Assembly (NCBI GenBank): GCA_011033025.1
Contig: WFMF01000059.1
Coordinates: 620,001-684,000 of the forward strand
Length of the DNA: 64,000 bases
DNA from: Beroe forskalii
Taxonomy: Eukaryota > Ctenophora > Nuda > Beroida > Beroidae
Direction: 5' to 3'
In this document: positions 46,401 through 56,194 of the stretch, piece after piece
How the letters are laid out: every line of letters starts with the position of its first letter
How positions within the stretch are numbered: the first letter of the stretch is position 1
The notes under the pieces: model-generated
The model's input: the letters and a program-made list of their open reading frames with translations, nothing else
What the model was told of the DNA's origin: nothing
Database searches by the model: none
Program-made: the position numbers and the translations under genes

Positions 46401-49400
46401 AGAGAGATTTCCAGAGTACAGATTATCCTTCTGTGCTGTAACTGAGCACCAGTTTTACAGCGAAGAAGCGACCCCAGAAATTAAAGAACAAACAGTCGCA
46501 CACAGCACTGAACACAACTTCTCAACATGTCAAGTGGTAATAACAACATGGACTCATTCCAGAGATGAGATGTAGCAAGCATTCATTACCAAGCGTATTA
46601 GCAGATTGCTGCACATTCTCACTGTATAGTTACACATGGCAACATGACGTAGTCTGGTATTTGTCATCAGAAGAAAACCTTTCTGTTATTTAGCAAGGTT
46701 ATTTCACATCGAAAGTTTGGTGAATGCCGATCACCGTATCTCATGAAACTTACCATTTTCTGTTCCTCTCTGAGCTGCAGTCTGAGTAACTGGAGTTGTC
46801 TCCTAGCCTCCTCCACTTTCACCTTCAGCACTTCTACCTCGTCTTCTGCCTCGTGCACAGATTGCAGCGTCACCTCAACAATTCACGAGGTAAATTGTTG
46901 CGCGCACTTGCTATTTATTAGAGCCGCGCGCGCAAACTTAAAATCACACTAGCTGCTGACATTAGCATGCTGCATGAAGTTTAAACGTTGCGCGCTTCGC
47001 AAACAAAATCATAAGAGTGGTACAGTGCCAATTTAATGCCAATTTAATGATCGGAACAAAGGAAGATGCTTTGGGGCCCTTATTTAAAGGCCTATATCTC
47101 GAGAACCAAATATAGTACAGAGGTGATCGACCCCACGTTTTACTCAGCTAAGGCGGAACTACATCGGGGGTACCCGAAAATATTTATAAGGTCCTCATGA
47201 CGTCATTATGACGTCACAAAGTTGGGAAACTTTTTCTCCGATTTTCCCGAAAATTGGCTATCTTTAGACGCATTTTTCGGCCAGAAGGAAGCGAGATAGC
47301 GAAAATCTGAGGCCACCGATTGCGATTCGAAATTCTTTGAACTTTCCGAAAATCTACCGAAAACTGTGATTACTCCACGGGATCACTGAGAAAATCACGC
47401 AAACGTGAAGGTGAGTTAAGATTTTTAACTTTTGAAAAGAGCCCTATTTTACAAGTGAGAAAACTCAGCTCTGGGAGGAGTTACGGATCAGTGCGGCTGG
47501 AATCTGAGAGTTCTTTGATGTTGATGTGGACTGGGCTATGTGAGATTTTCGGTCGGTCCCCTAAAAGGGTCGCTATGACGTCACAAAGTTGGCTATTTTT
47601 GTAATTTGAAATTTACGAAATAGACACTTTTTAAGCTATAAATACGCATTGAAAAAAGCATCATGACCAAAAATGGTGACAAGGCCCTGAAATAAAATTT
47701 TCTCAGCTTTCGAATGGTATCGAAAAATAGCTCATTATCTCTTAAAATGCGTACGCAAATGGAGTTTGAATGAGGTACACTTCTGCAAATTTGCTTATTT
47801 TGAATAGTTTAAGTTTAATTGGAAATTGCGAGAAAATGCTTTGAAATGGGGACTCCAAAACCTCAAAAAATGAAATTTTCGGTCCAGGAAATAGTAAGAA
47901 ACAAGTATTAGGTCGATATCCTTTCATTTTGACGCAGATAAAGTTTGTGAAATACAGCAAAAAACTGTAAAAAGTTCCAAAAGGAGTCAAAATGGAAAGA
48001 ACATATCCCATGTATTTTTAAGCTATTAATACGATTTTTTGCGAGCGCCCCTCCCTCTAAAATAAAAAGCACTTGAATTTCTTTGTTTCTGATTTAGTTT
48101 TGAGTATAATACTCTCTGAAATACGGGGTCCCGAATGACGCCACCTGAATTTTCCTGCGTGTGTACCTACTTCATGATGGCTACAGTGATTCTGCTGGGT
48201 TTAGTTTTCTGTTATGTTTATCATAATATTACGGTAGAGCGTTAATCAGACTGCATTATCAAATATGTAGCTACTAGCTGCAATGTTACTGTGTCTCTTT
48301 AAACATTAAGATATTAAGAGTGATACTTGAATCCAGTGTGCGCGTGATTAGCCCCTTTCTCACCATGCTATGACGTAATCACTGCAAATTGGCTAACAGC
48401 CCTTGCTAAAACACGTGGAATCTTGGGTTGTGTGACTCGAAACCAGTCGAACAACCACGTGACCTAGTCCTCAAAGCTGATTGGACAATGATTTGGAGGA
48501 TCTCTGATCTGATTGGTTGTGATGCTGCCTAAACGTGATTTCTGACATAGAAGAATGGTAAGATACAAAGATAAGAATAAAGCAGAGCACTGCTATTTCC
48601 ACCAAATTTCACTTTTTCCTGTTTTATTTTTCCTGCTTTGTTTTTACTCGTGTTTCATGCTTATTTCTGAGGTTAACATTCTATTCATGCAATGAATATG
48701 ACTACTACATTACTGTATTGCTAAGGAACTTCACTACTCTGAATTGTAATCTAAGTTGCCGTTTCTCCACAGTAACAGAATCCACTGCCTTTCTAGACTG
48801 AAGAACCCAAGCAATGAGCTCCAGTAGTTGGGAGCCTAGAGACTTAATACTGGAATGCGACTTGGACATGCCAGGTAAATGAATGAGGTTTAATCTTGTA
48901 GGCAATGCATTGGGAGCCTAGGAAAGGATTGTTCAGCAAATTTAAGCATTATTTGCATAGTACCAATATTCATTTGGTTTGGTCGATCTGACTTCAGCCT
49001 CATTAATTGCACTGATTAATTGATGCACTCTGGTCACTGAACGATAACCCCTGCCCTGGCCCCCTCTGGTTATCTGCAAATAGCTAATATTAATCACTTA
49101 ATGACTCTCTGTTTCGTTCAGATCGTGATATAATAGACACTGTGGGCAGCACAACTCTGCTGCCAACACACCAATCCATCATCAGCAATCGTAAGTTGCT
49201 TTTTTCGTCACATGCTTGAAATACGACCTCTAGCTTGAGCATTGATTCCTAGTTCGAGGCTTTATTGACTGTTATTTATTGAAAAACATGGCACTGACTA
49301 AGAATTCAACCGATTAATTGTTAATGATATCGAATATTTTCAGTGGTTGATCAGCTAAATGGGCTGAGGGACGCTCAGCTGCAGCTAGTAGGACGAGACA

Positions 49401-52400
49401 CCCCCTCCTCCCCCTTCCCCCTCACTTCTCACTCCCCCTTCACTGCTCAGCTATCCTTTAGCCCCCTTCTTCCCCCTCTAATCCCCCCACTCCTCCCCAA
49501 ACCCACCCCTCTCATACCCCTCCTCAATACCCCTCAACCCACCTCTCACCTGTTGTCATGGAAACCCACCCCATTACCAAGGAAACCCACTCTACACCCT
49601 AGTCAGCTGTCCCCAAGGAAACCCACATACTCCAGCCATCCCTCACATGACCAGACATCAGATGATATGGGTGAGGAGTCAACCACCTCAACAGCTTCTG
49701 AGACAACCCACAGTCTGCTAACCATGCCTTCTGTAAATGGTAAGATTAAACCCTCACTCTTTAAACTTGGAAGAAGTTTGGAACAGCGTGGAAAATCATT
49801 TTGTCACCAACTAATCAAACTAATCAGTCTCTTTCAGCACTGCCCAGTATTTCCAAAACGCAGCCGACTCAGCGCTTCAAAACCATCATGCCTCGGCGCT
49901 TCAACCAAAGTGCCTTCCGTCGTCTGGAACACCAGCAGAAAGTAGTGCCAGCCCTCCAGAAACCCGCAGCCCTCCAGAAACCCGCAGGGTTGCAGAAACT
50001 TGCTGCCCCGCATCACCCTACCGACCAAGACACAGCAAAGCAGGAGTCGGCAGACCCGCAGCAGACCTTGTCAGAAAGAGAGGGAGAGGAGTCACACCCC
50101 ACACATTCTGATAAAGAGAACAATCCAGAGGAGGAGAGCAGTCAAAAGCAGAGGGAGCAACAGAGGGAGGGAGAGGTGTCAGGTGAGGTGACACGCCACT
50201 CATGTCATTCACTTTAACTACGCTTCATAGAGAGTGTTTTTTCAATAACCCAGAGTAAATAAACTCCCTTTCCTAAATCTTATTTCCCATTCCACAGAAA
50301 AGCTGCCGCCTGTGTTCAGCTATCATGAGAATGAGAGAAGGGCCTTCAAGTGCAGCTACTCCAACTGTGGGTACAGCGCAAAGCAGTACAATCAGCTAGG
50401 TGAATAGAGATTGTAGAGCTGTGAAGGTTTCGTGTATGTTGGCAACTCAGTCGACAGTCAATGGAATATGATTTCAGAGAAGGAAGGAATAAGTTTAAAC
50501 CTATCGAATGTATCGAATGAGCTGAAGATTCTGCTGACCGAGCTAACTCCTTCTCGTTAACACCTCAAAGAATTCTCACACTTATCACTGAGTAACTCTA
50601 ACTCAGTTCGTCACTGGAAGACACACAGTGGAGAGAAGCCCTACCAGTGCACGTGGTGTAACTACAGCGCTGCTCTGAAGCACAACCTCCTCCAGCACCT
50701 GTGGAGCAAACACAGCCTCAAGAAGAAGTACCAGGTACATCTTCTGCTTTGTACAAACTCTGGTTTTTATAAAGCATTATAGACTCCTCACTCCTGGGCC
50801 ATGTTTTTGTTTCTGCATTCTTATGGCAAGCATCCCTGGTTTTCACTCATTTTACCCTTTGAAATCGCCCCCGCTTCACTATTTTGTAGAAAACCCCACT
50901 TGCCCCCCCCCCCCCTTTTAAACCGAATACTCCCTCACCCCTAGTGCACGATGTGTGAGTACTCGGCCACTAGACGAGACTACCTCGCTGCCCACGTCTC
51001 CACCCACACCGGACTCAAGCTCTACTCCTGCGAGCTGTGCACCTGGAGAACTGGACTGAAGAGCAACCTGACCCAACATATGAAGAAGAAACACAGTGTC
51101 ATAACCAACACTCTGGTGACTGGTAGCACTCTGGTGACTGGTAGCATGAGGGCTGACTCAGTCTTACAAGCAGACTATAGAGGTGCAGTGGGGATAAGTT
51201 CTAATACTAACCAAATACTCAAATATTCGCCAGATCAATCCCAAACTTAGCATGGGAGGACTGATTTGTATTGTTATTCAAGATTTGTGTTACCTGTAAC
51301 GTGTTACCAAATACCGAGTATCGTGTGATTTATGGAGTTTTTATATGTCAGCCGAGATAAGATTTTGTGAATTTTGTAAAGAATTTGCTTAGATTTTGAA
51401 ATGATTTTAAATGTTTATATTTTCGATTATGTTTTAATCCAATGATTTGTTTGTACATTGTATGTCGAAGTTCTAGTTTCAAATTTTGTTTTTATAAAGA
51501 TGTACTCATTGGTTTATCATTAATTAGTGGCATATAACCGTTGATACTATAAACAGGAACATACATTTTAAAAAAGTAAACACACCCACCTCAACATGTG
51601 TCCCCTCAGCAACGCACATGTCGTGTTCGTATATCCGCTTGTTAAGCTCGGTGTAGCCCCGGACAAGCTGCTTCTCCAGCTTCTTGAAGGTCTCGTCAGC
51701 AGCATTGATCTGGTCCTGGATAGCGTCCACCTTCATCTGCACGTACTCAGCTTGCGCAGTCGCTGGGGGAGGGAGGTTAAGAGGGTCAAGGAATAAAATA
51801 GGGTGGGGAGGGAGGGGTTAGTAGGGTTGCAGTGAGCATAGGGGAGGGGGACGGGGTATTCCAAGTTAGAATAGAGGAGTACAAGCCACAGGGGATGTGG
51901 ATCAATGGGATTTGAAGTTCTTCACCTCGTTTCTCCTGTTCAAGCTGGAGGTTTTGCAACAATCTCTCTGTGTCAGCAACGTCCCACTCTTGTAAGATCT
52001 GAAATGAGCTTACATCCGCAATAAGAGCACTAGAACCACCAGCAAACCATAGAGTAAACTTAGATCAAAATTTGTCTTAAGTTTATTCTAAGGTTTGGCC
52101 AGGAATGGGGTGACCAGTTAGCAGTAAAGCAACTAACAAGATGGGGTAGTGCCAATACTACAGTATTACCTCCTTGATAACTGGGTTGGTTGAGATGTCC
52201 CCAGGGGTTGCCCCATCGTCAGCTCTGATTCTGGGATCTCCCCCGCACTGTAGCAACTCCTGCACAGCATCCACGTGACCAGCAAATGCAGCTCTGTAGA
52301 TGGGAGTTCTGCCATACATTCCTTTACTGTTAGGGTCTGCTCCTTCAGAAACCAGCCATTGTATCACCTGCAAGAAGACTTGTAGAATTATACCTTCCCA

Positions 52401-53874
52401 TATAATCTATTGTATGATTCAGTTTATGAAAAAATTGATCTTAACATGAGAACTCTTCTCAAAGAACTATTGTATATTAAACATTATCAGTATGATATGG
52501 AGCATAATACTAACTGTGTAGTCTGGTTACCTGAGATGCTCCCCCAGCCCCGGCTTCACTGAGGGGAGTATAGTCGTTAGCATCACTACACTCCAACAAC
52601 TCCATCCTTTTCCTGGACAGCTTGGCAGGATGGACTTCATCATCTTTACTGTTCCTCTTGAACTCATCCACAGCTTCTTGGTACAAAATAACTGGTGAGG
52701 TTATGTTAGAACAAACTCTGTTATTGCAGGAATAAAATGGTTTCTATTTAGGAACAGCTTAGTGACACATGCTTTGTTCACATATCACAGTTCATTTCTT
52801 GATAACTAAGTAGCAAATATCCTCTTTCTGGTGTTCATAACAAAGGTGTGGTGCATCAATTACCAATTATGATGAATTGTATCAATGATATACTTATGGA
52901 ATGGTATTCATACAAACTTCTTGTATGGTCTGCTGAATATCTTCTAACTCCCCATCAAAAGCACTTTCCAGGATGCTTTTCATTCTCTTCAAATGTGCCT
53001 ACGAAAATTTTATGTGTATAATATGTACAAGTTAGCAAGTGTATTGCATGAATCAAAATGATCATGACCCAACAAATTATATGAACTCATTCAATAGAGG
53101 AAAATAACACTTACCTTGCGCTCTCTTTCTTGTTGTAGCCATTTTTCATGTTCTCTGTCCTCTTTTTCTTTTTCCAACTTAATGATCTTTAACCAGGCAT
53201 CCCTCTCAGCCTGAATTCATTGAAATTCAGCCTCATGCTGTTGGAACCCATATCATGATCAGTTGAAAATTTGGATTGAAAAACTATCATTTCGAATAAA
53301 GGGGAACTTGCCTCTTCCATAAGCCTATCCATTTCTTCTTTTTTCTTTCTGGCTTCTTTTTCAGCTTTCTGTATAACATATGACTTATAAGCCTTCTGTA
53401 TCTTTATGGCTGCCTCGATTTGTTCTGGGCTCCATTTCGGTTTTTCTGGTGCTTTCTAGGAAGGAAGTTATAGCTGATCGGACACATTCAATTAATTTCT
53501 TTATACACTAACTAAAAAGCTCATCTGAATAACCTAATTTCAAGAATGCTCAACCACAAACACAATGGTGTTTTATGTTCAGAGGTGTGATATCTAGTGT
53601 TTTAGAGATGGTAGGACAAAACACCACCCAGACATAACCCCACCTTAGAGCACAAATTGTGTGATTTGAGGCAAGAGAATCATGCATGGTATACTCATCA
53701 GGATTGACCAATCATTCCTTCACATAAGATAAAAACCTTGGTAGTTTTGGTTGTTGCAGCTTTTCCACCTCTGGTTGGAGCTCCAGCTTGTTTTCCTCTT
53801 GCAGGTCTTGCAGTTCCTCTGCCTGTAGGGGCTCCTCTCTTGGCAGGGCCACCACGAGCTACACGAGGTGGCAT
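43407..53874 (-). CDS. IQANK1: IQANK1-like IQ motif / ankyrin / coiled-coil protein with dynein AAA-like C terminus, 13 exons
   Basis: Exons (minus): 53874-53737, 53455-53312, 53210-53115, 52998-52914, 52691-52531, 52367-52170, 51998-51926, 51762-51590, 46873-46754, 44392-44295, 44142-44032, 43875-43701, 43553-43407; phases fit; 572 aa. Order: basic Gly/Arg/Pro N terminus; IQ motif (IEAAIKIQKAYKSYVIQK, about residue 60), so calmodulin binding is likely; charged helix; ankyrin repeats (VIQWLVSEGADPNSKGMYGR, TPIYRAAFAGHVDAVQELL); long coiled coil (exons 7-9); C-terminal domain with WPLILDETGQAS, LLGAVRYGKPLVIDL and DFKFWLMT, resembling the dynein heavy-chain region after the stalk (AAA5). Exon 2 ends in a GC donor (GAG|GCAAGT). 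The 4.7-kb intron 8 contains a zinc-finger gene on the other strand; intron 9 contains the second 5S-derived array. Assignment to IQANK1 is from domain order and remembered similarity, not a search. Confidence 0.8.
44408..46030 (+). repeat. 78-bp tandem array derived from 5S rRNA, array 2
   Basis: About 21 units of the same 78-bp repeat as at 23295-24235, here antisense to the host gene (intron 9 of the IQANK1-like gene). Units 45090-45960 are a very uniform subfamily with CACCATTTGGATGGGTGACC and TCTAAAATG; outer units have CACTACTTGG and TCTCAAATG like array 1. This pattern shows recent expansion from one variant unit. Box C core TTGGATGGGTGACCG is unchanged in almost all units. Confidence 0.87.
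46121..46285 (-). CDS. Alternative first exon of the IQANK1-like gene (short isoform)
   Basis: Starts at ATG 46285 and ends at a GT donor (GCCACG|GTAATT) in phase 0, which fits exon 44392-44295. It encodes 55 residues, Lys-rich then a repeat of AGNQPA (TAGTQPTAGNQPAAGNQPAE). An in-frame TGA lies 18 nt upstream of the ATG, and the AG sites between are out of phase with exon 46873-46754 (phase 0). It therefore cannot be an ordinary internal exon and is best read as an alternative start. The short product would be about 231 aa: basic tail plus the dynein AAA-like domain. Confidence 0.55.
47000..48600. other. Intron sequence, possible old dispersed repeat
   Basis: Part of intron 8 of the IQANK1-like gene. 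No exon. Phrases such as GACGTCATTATGACGTCACA and repeated GACGTCACAAAGTTGG (around 47213 and 47580) suggest an old dispersed element, but no ends were found. Confidence 0.35.
48814..51250 (+). CDS. C2H2 zinc-finger protein, 7 exons, nested in an intron
   Basis: Exons 48814-48874, 49122-49190, 49344-49739, 49838-50182, 50298-50399, 50607-50734, 50945-51250; phases match; 468 aa. The N-terminal part is low-complexity: a Pro/Leu/Ser-rich stretch (about residues 60-110), then KPTPL/RKPT repeats and an ALQKPA repeat, then Glu/Gln-rich sequence; probably disordered. The C-terminal part has four C2H2 fingers: FKCSYSNCGYSAKQYNQLVR (H..H), YQCTWCNYSAALKHNLLQH, YQCTMCEYSATRRDYLAAH and YSCELCTWRTGLKSNLTQH, with TGEKPY-like linkers (SGEKPY, TGLKLY). 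Cys and His ligands are all present. Likely a nuclear DNA-binding regulator, target unknown. It lies wholly inside intron 8 of the IQANK1-like gene on the opposite strand. Confidence 0.85.
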
Positions 53875-53984
53875 GCCTAGATATAGCATAATGGTTTCAG
53901 GTTTGCAATGGATATTTGAATAAATATTATTCATTTACATATATATCAACAATTAAAGAATAAATTATCCTTTAAAACACATCG

Positions 53985-54390
53985 ATTTGCAAGACTTTTC
54001 TCCAACTCTGGACTTGAACTTTGACACGATTTCTTGAGAAATACTATGAAAGAACAGCCAAATCCAAATGAGTCACACCTAGATGATTGGTGTGAAGGCA
54101 TCTTCAGTCCAATACCTACCTCAATAAATAATTAATATTTTAATATTAATATTTGAATAATAATTAATATTTTGAATAATAATTAATATTTGAATAATTA
54201 ATATTTGAATCATTAAGAAATCTTTCTTAATCAATCTGCAAGACTTTTCACCAACTCTGTACTTGAACACCTACATGATCTCTTTAGGTAATCTAAAATG
54301 CCAATATGGAGAGCAGTAGGATCTAAGTGAGCCACACCAAGATGAGTGGTGTTTAGGCATCATCATTCCAATACCTACCTCAGCTTTCGG
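53985..54390. repeat. Tandem segmental duplication with AT-rich core
   Basis: A block of about 130 bp (TGCAAGACTTTTCTCCAACTC ... TCCAATACCTACCTCA) at 53990-54122 recurs at 54238-54382 with many substitutions. Between them is an AATTAATATTTGAATAAT repeat (54118-54215). Upstream of the IQANK1-like start codon. Confidence 0.65.
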
Positions 54391-54668
54391 GATGTTTAAA
54401 TTGCGAGAGCTTTTTATGAGGTACACCCCCAGCAGTCACCCCCTGGTACAGGGTATAGCACCTCCGAGTGAAGTGAACACTGAACAGGTGCAATGACCAC
54501 CTGCCTAAATAATTGATATTTATTAAATTACACAGTCAATGAGCAGTCAGAGCATATATAGGCAGCATTAGTGTTAAACCAATATATACAAAACAAAAAT
54601 TTTTGGAAATAAAACACCACGATTCTGACTTAAAAACGATCTACAAAAACATTATCTGTTTGCCCTTT

Positions 54669-54907
54669 CCTAAGCCCGTATAGGTGTGTGTACGCGCGCG
54701 GCGCTTCCCTACGGGATATAAACGATGGAGGATCTTACTCTAACGGAATGGAAAGCGTTTCAATTCCATAGGGAATTTGGAGGGTCCGTGTCATGCATTG
54801 CAGACACTTCTTGAACACGTATAATATATATTGCTGTTTCATGCGTTGGGCTTCCCCAGTGCAGAAGGGAAGCGCCGCGCGCGTACACACACCTATGCGG
54901 GCTTAGG
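54669..54907. mobile_element. 239-bp element with about 42-bp terminal inverted repeats
   Basis: Left end 54669-54711 and right end 54866-54907 are reverse complements over about 42 bp with one mismatch; shared core GGTGTGTGTACGCGCGCGG. No coding capacity. Typical of a MITE or foldback element. A third, partial copy of the same end lies at 55140-55194. Confidence 0.75.
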
Positions 54908-54939
54908 AATGCAGACACGAAAATGGCGCGCGGCGGAGG

Positions 54940-55200
54940 GTATATCTGAGGTGTCGCCACCTCTAAGATCGGTGTCTGACATTTCCACGAAAGCGCCGTT
55001 CGTACGTGGGTGATACTGATTTAACAGTATATGTTCGTACGTACATGGCGCCGCGCGATCGGAAATTTCAGAATGATTCTCATTTCTCGAGATGGCGACA
55101 CCTGCGTAAGGGTAAAGTCCTAATATGTTTGTGTTTTGCGCTTCCCCGTAGGAACGCGCGCGGCCAGCGCGTACACACACCTATGCGGGCTTAGAAGGCG
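54940..55200. mobile_element. Second foldback segment next to the 239-bp element
   Basis: GGTGTCGCCA (54950-54959) and TGGCGACACC (55093-55102) are inverted copies, with inner pairs GCGCCGTTCGTACGT / TTCGTACGTACATGGCGC. It ends with a partial copy (55140-55194) of the terminal repeat of the 54669-54907 element. CpG-rich. Confidence 0.5.
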
Positions 55201-55209
55201 TACGCGCGC

Positions 55210-56190
55210 GCCTTCTCGGGAGGTGCGCCACTGCGCCGCGCACTTCATTCGCGTAATCAGGGTCCTGGTTAGGGCAAGACGCCTGACAAGGGAAGGCATT
55301 AAATTTTCGCAACGTGTACGTGTCGAATTCAAATTTCAAAATTTGTTTCGAAATGAAGAATACATCTGTAAAATAAAATGAAAGATTTTAAGTCCAATTT
55401 AATTTCAATTCATTTGTAAAAGTAACTGAAACCGATTTCAAATAAACTAACGGTGGCGTGCCGAACTCCTACGTCGCGTGCGCTGCTTTTTAAACGAGAC
55501 ATTATCGTGGCATCGTGCGCGGCTCGCTGACTAGTAATGAAAGGCGGTGAGCCGCGCAAGATCACGCCGCGCCTGTAGAGCTAGAGTTCGAAACGCCCAG
55601 TTAAAAATTAAAGAAGTAATTATATTATTAAATGTTTGATGCATGTTTTTTTGATTTTAGATCAGACATCGACCATCGTAATAACAATTTATGAATATCA
55701 ATCCTTATTCCTTACTTTAATTTAACTGCAACAAGATTAACGATAGACACGTTGAATGTGCGATGCATGGCGGTCCAAAATAAAATTAAAAAAGCACGGG
55801 AGGAACATCTAACATCGCAATTATTTTTAGCATCGCGGTTTTGCAATAAATATAATTATCTTAAAAAATATGTTTGTGGGACTGGAAACATTTGCGCGCC
55901 GCCGTGCATCGCAAAAAGTACAAAGTACATTGCAGTCAGAAAGTATCCGTCAAAATATTATTTACTTCAAGGCGCCACTTGAAAGCGCAAAAAAGGTCTC
56001 GCATATTAAATCAATACGTAGCATCATTTCGGTCCCTAGATGAAATGTTTCAAATATTCAGGCACATATTACGGGTGCCCACTCATCAAATAATACGTCC
56101 CTCATATCAGTTCCGTCAGAACCGCTCTGCAATTGCTCATCCTATTCCGATCCCGGGGATATTGACTCCTAAGGAAGGTTTTCCTGCACC
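55210..56190. other. Intergenic region, no gene seen
   Basis: CpG-rich at its left side, AT-rich to the right. No exon with homology. Lies between the IQANK1-like start and the SLC7-type 3' end. Confidence 0.5.
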
Positions 56191-56194
56191 TAAT

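Noticed and set aside
46754..46873. Joining exon 46873-46754 to the ATG exon at 46285 as one continuous transcript
   Set aside because: Phase 0 donor does not fit any acceptor before the ATG without an in-frame stop; direct joining to 44392 fits instead.
49343..49945. Pro-rich 200-aa ORF as a separate protein
   Set aside because: It is exon 3 of the zinc-finger gene read through its donor at 49739.
54892..55332. Arg-rich ORFs in the CpG-dense region
   Set aside because: They arise from GCGCGC-rich inverted repeats on both strands and have no splice or domain support.
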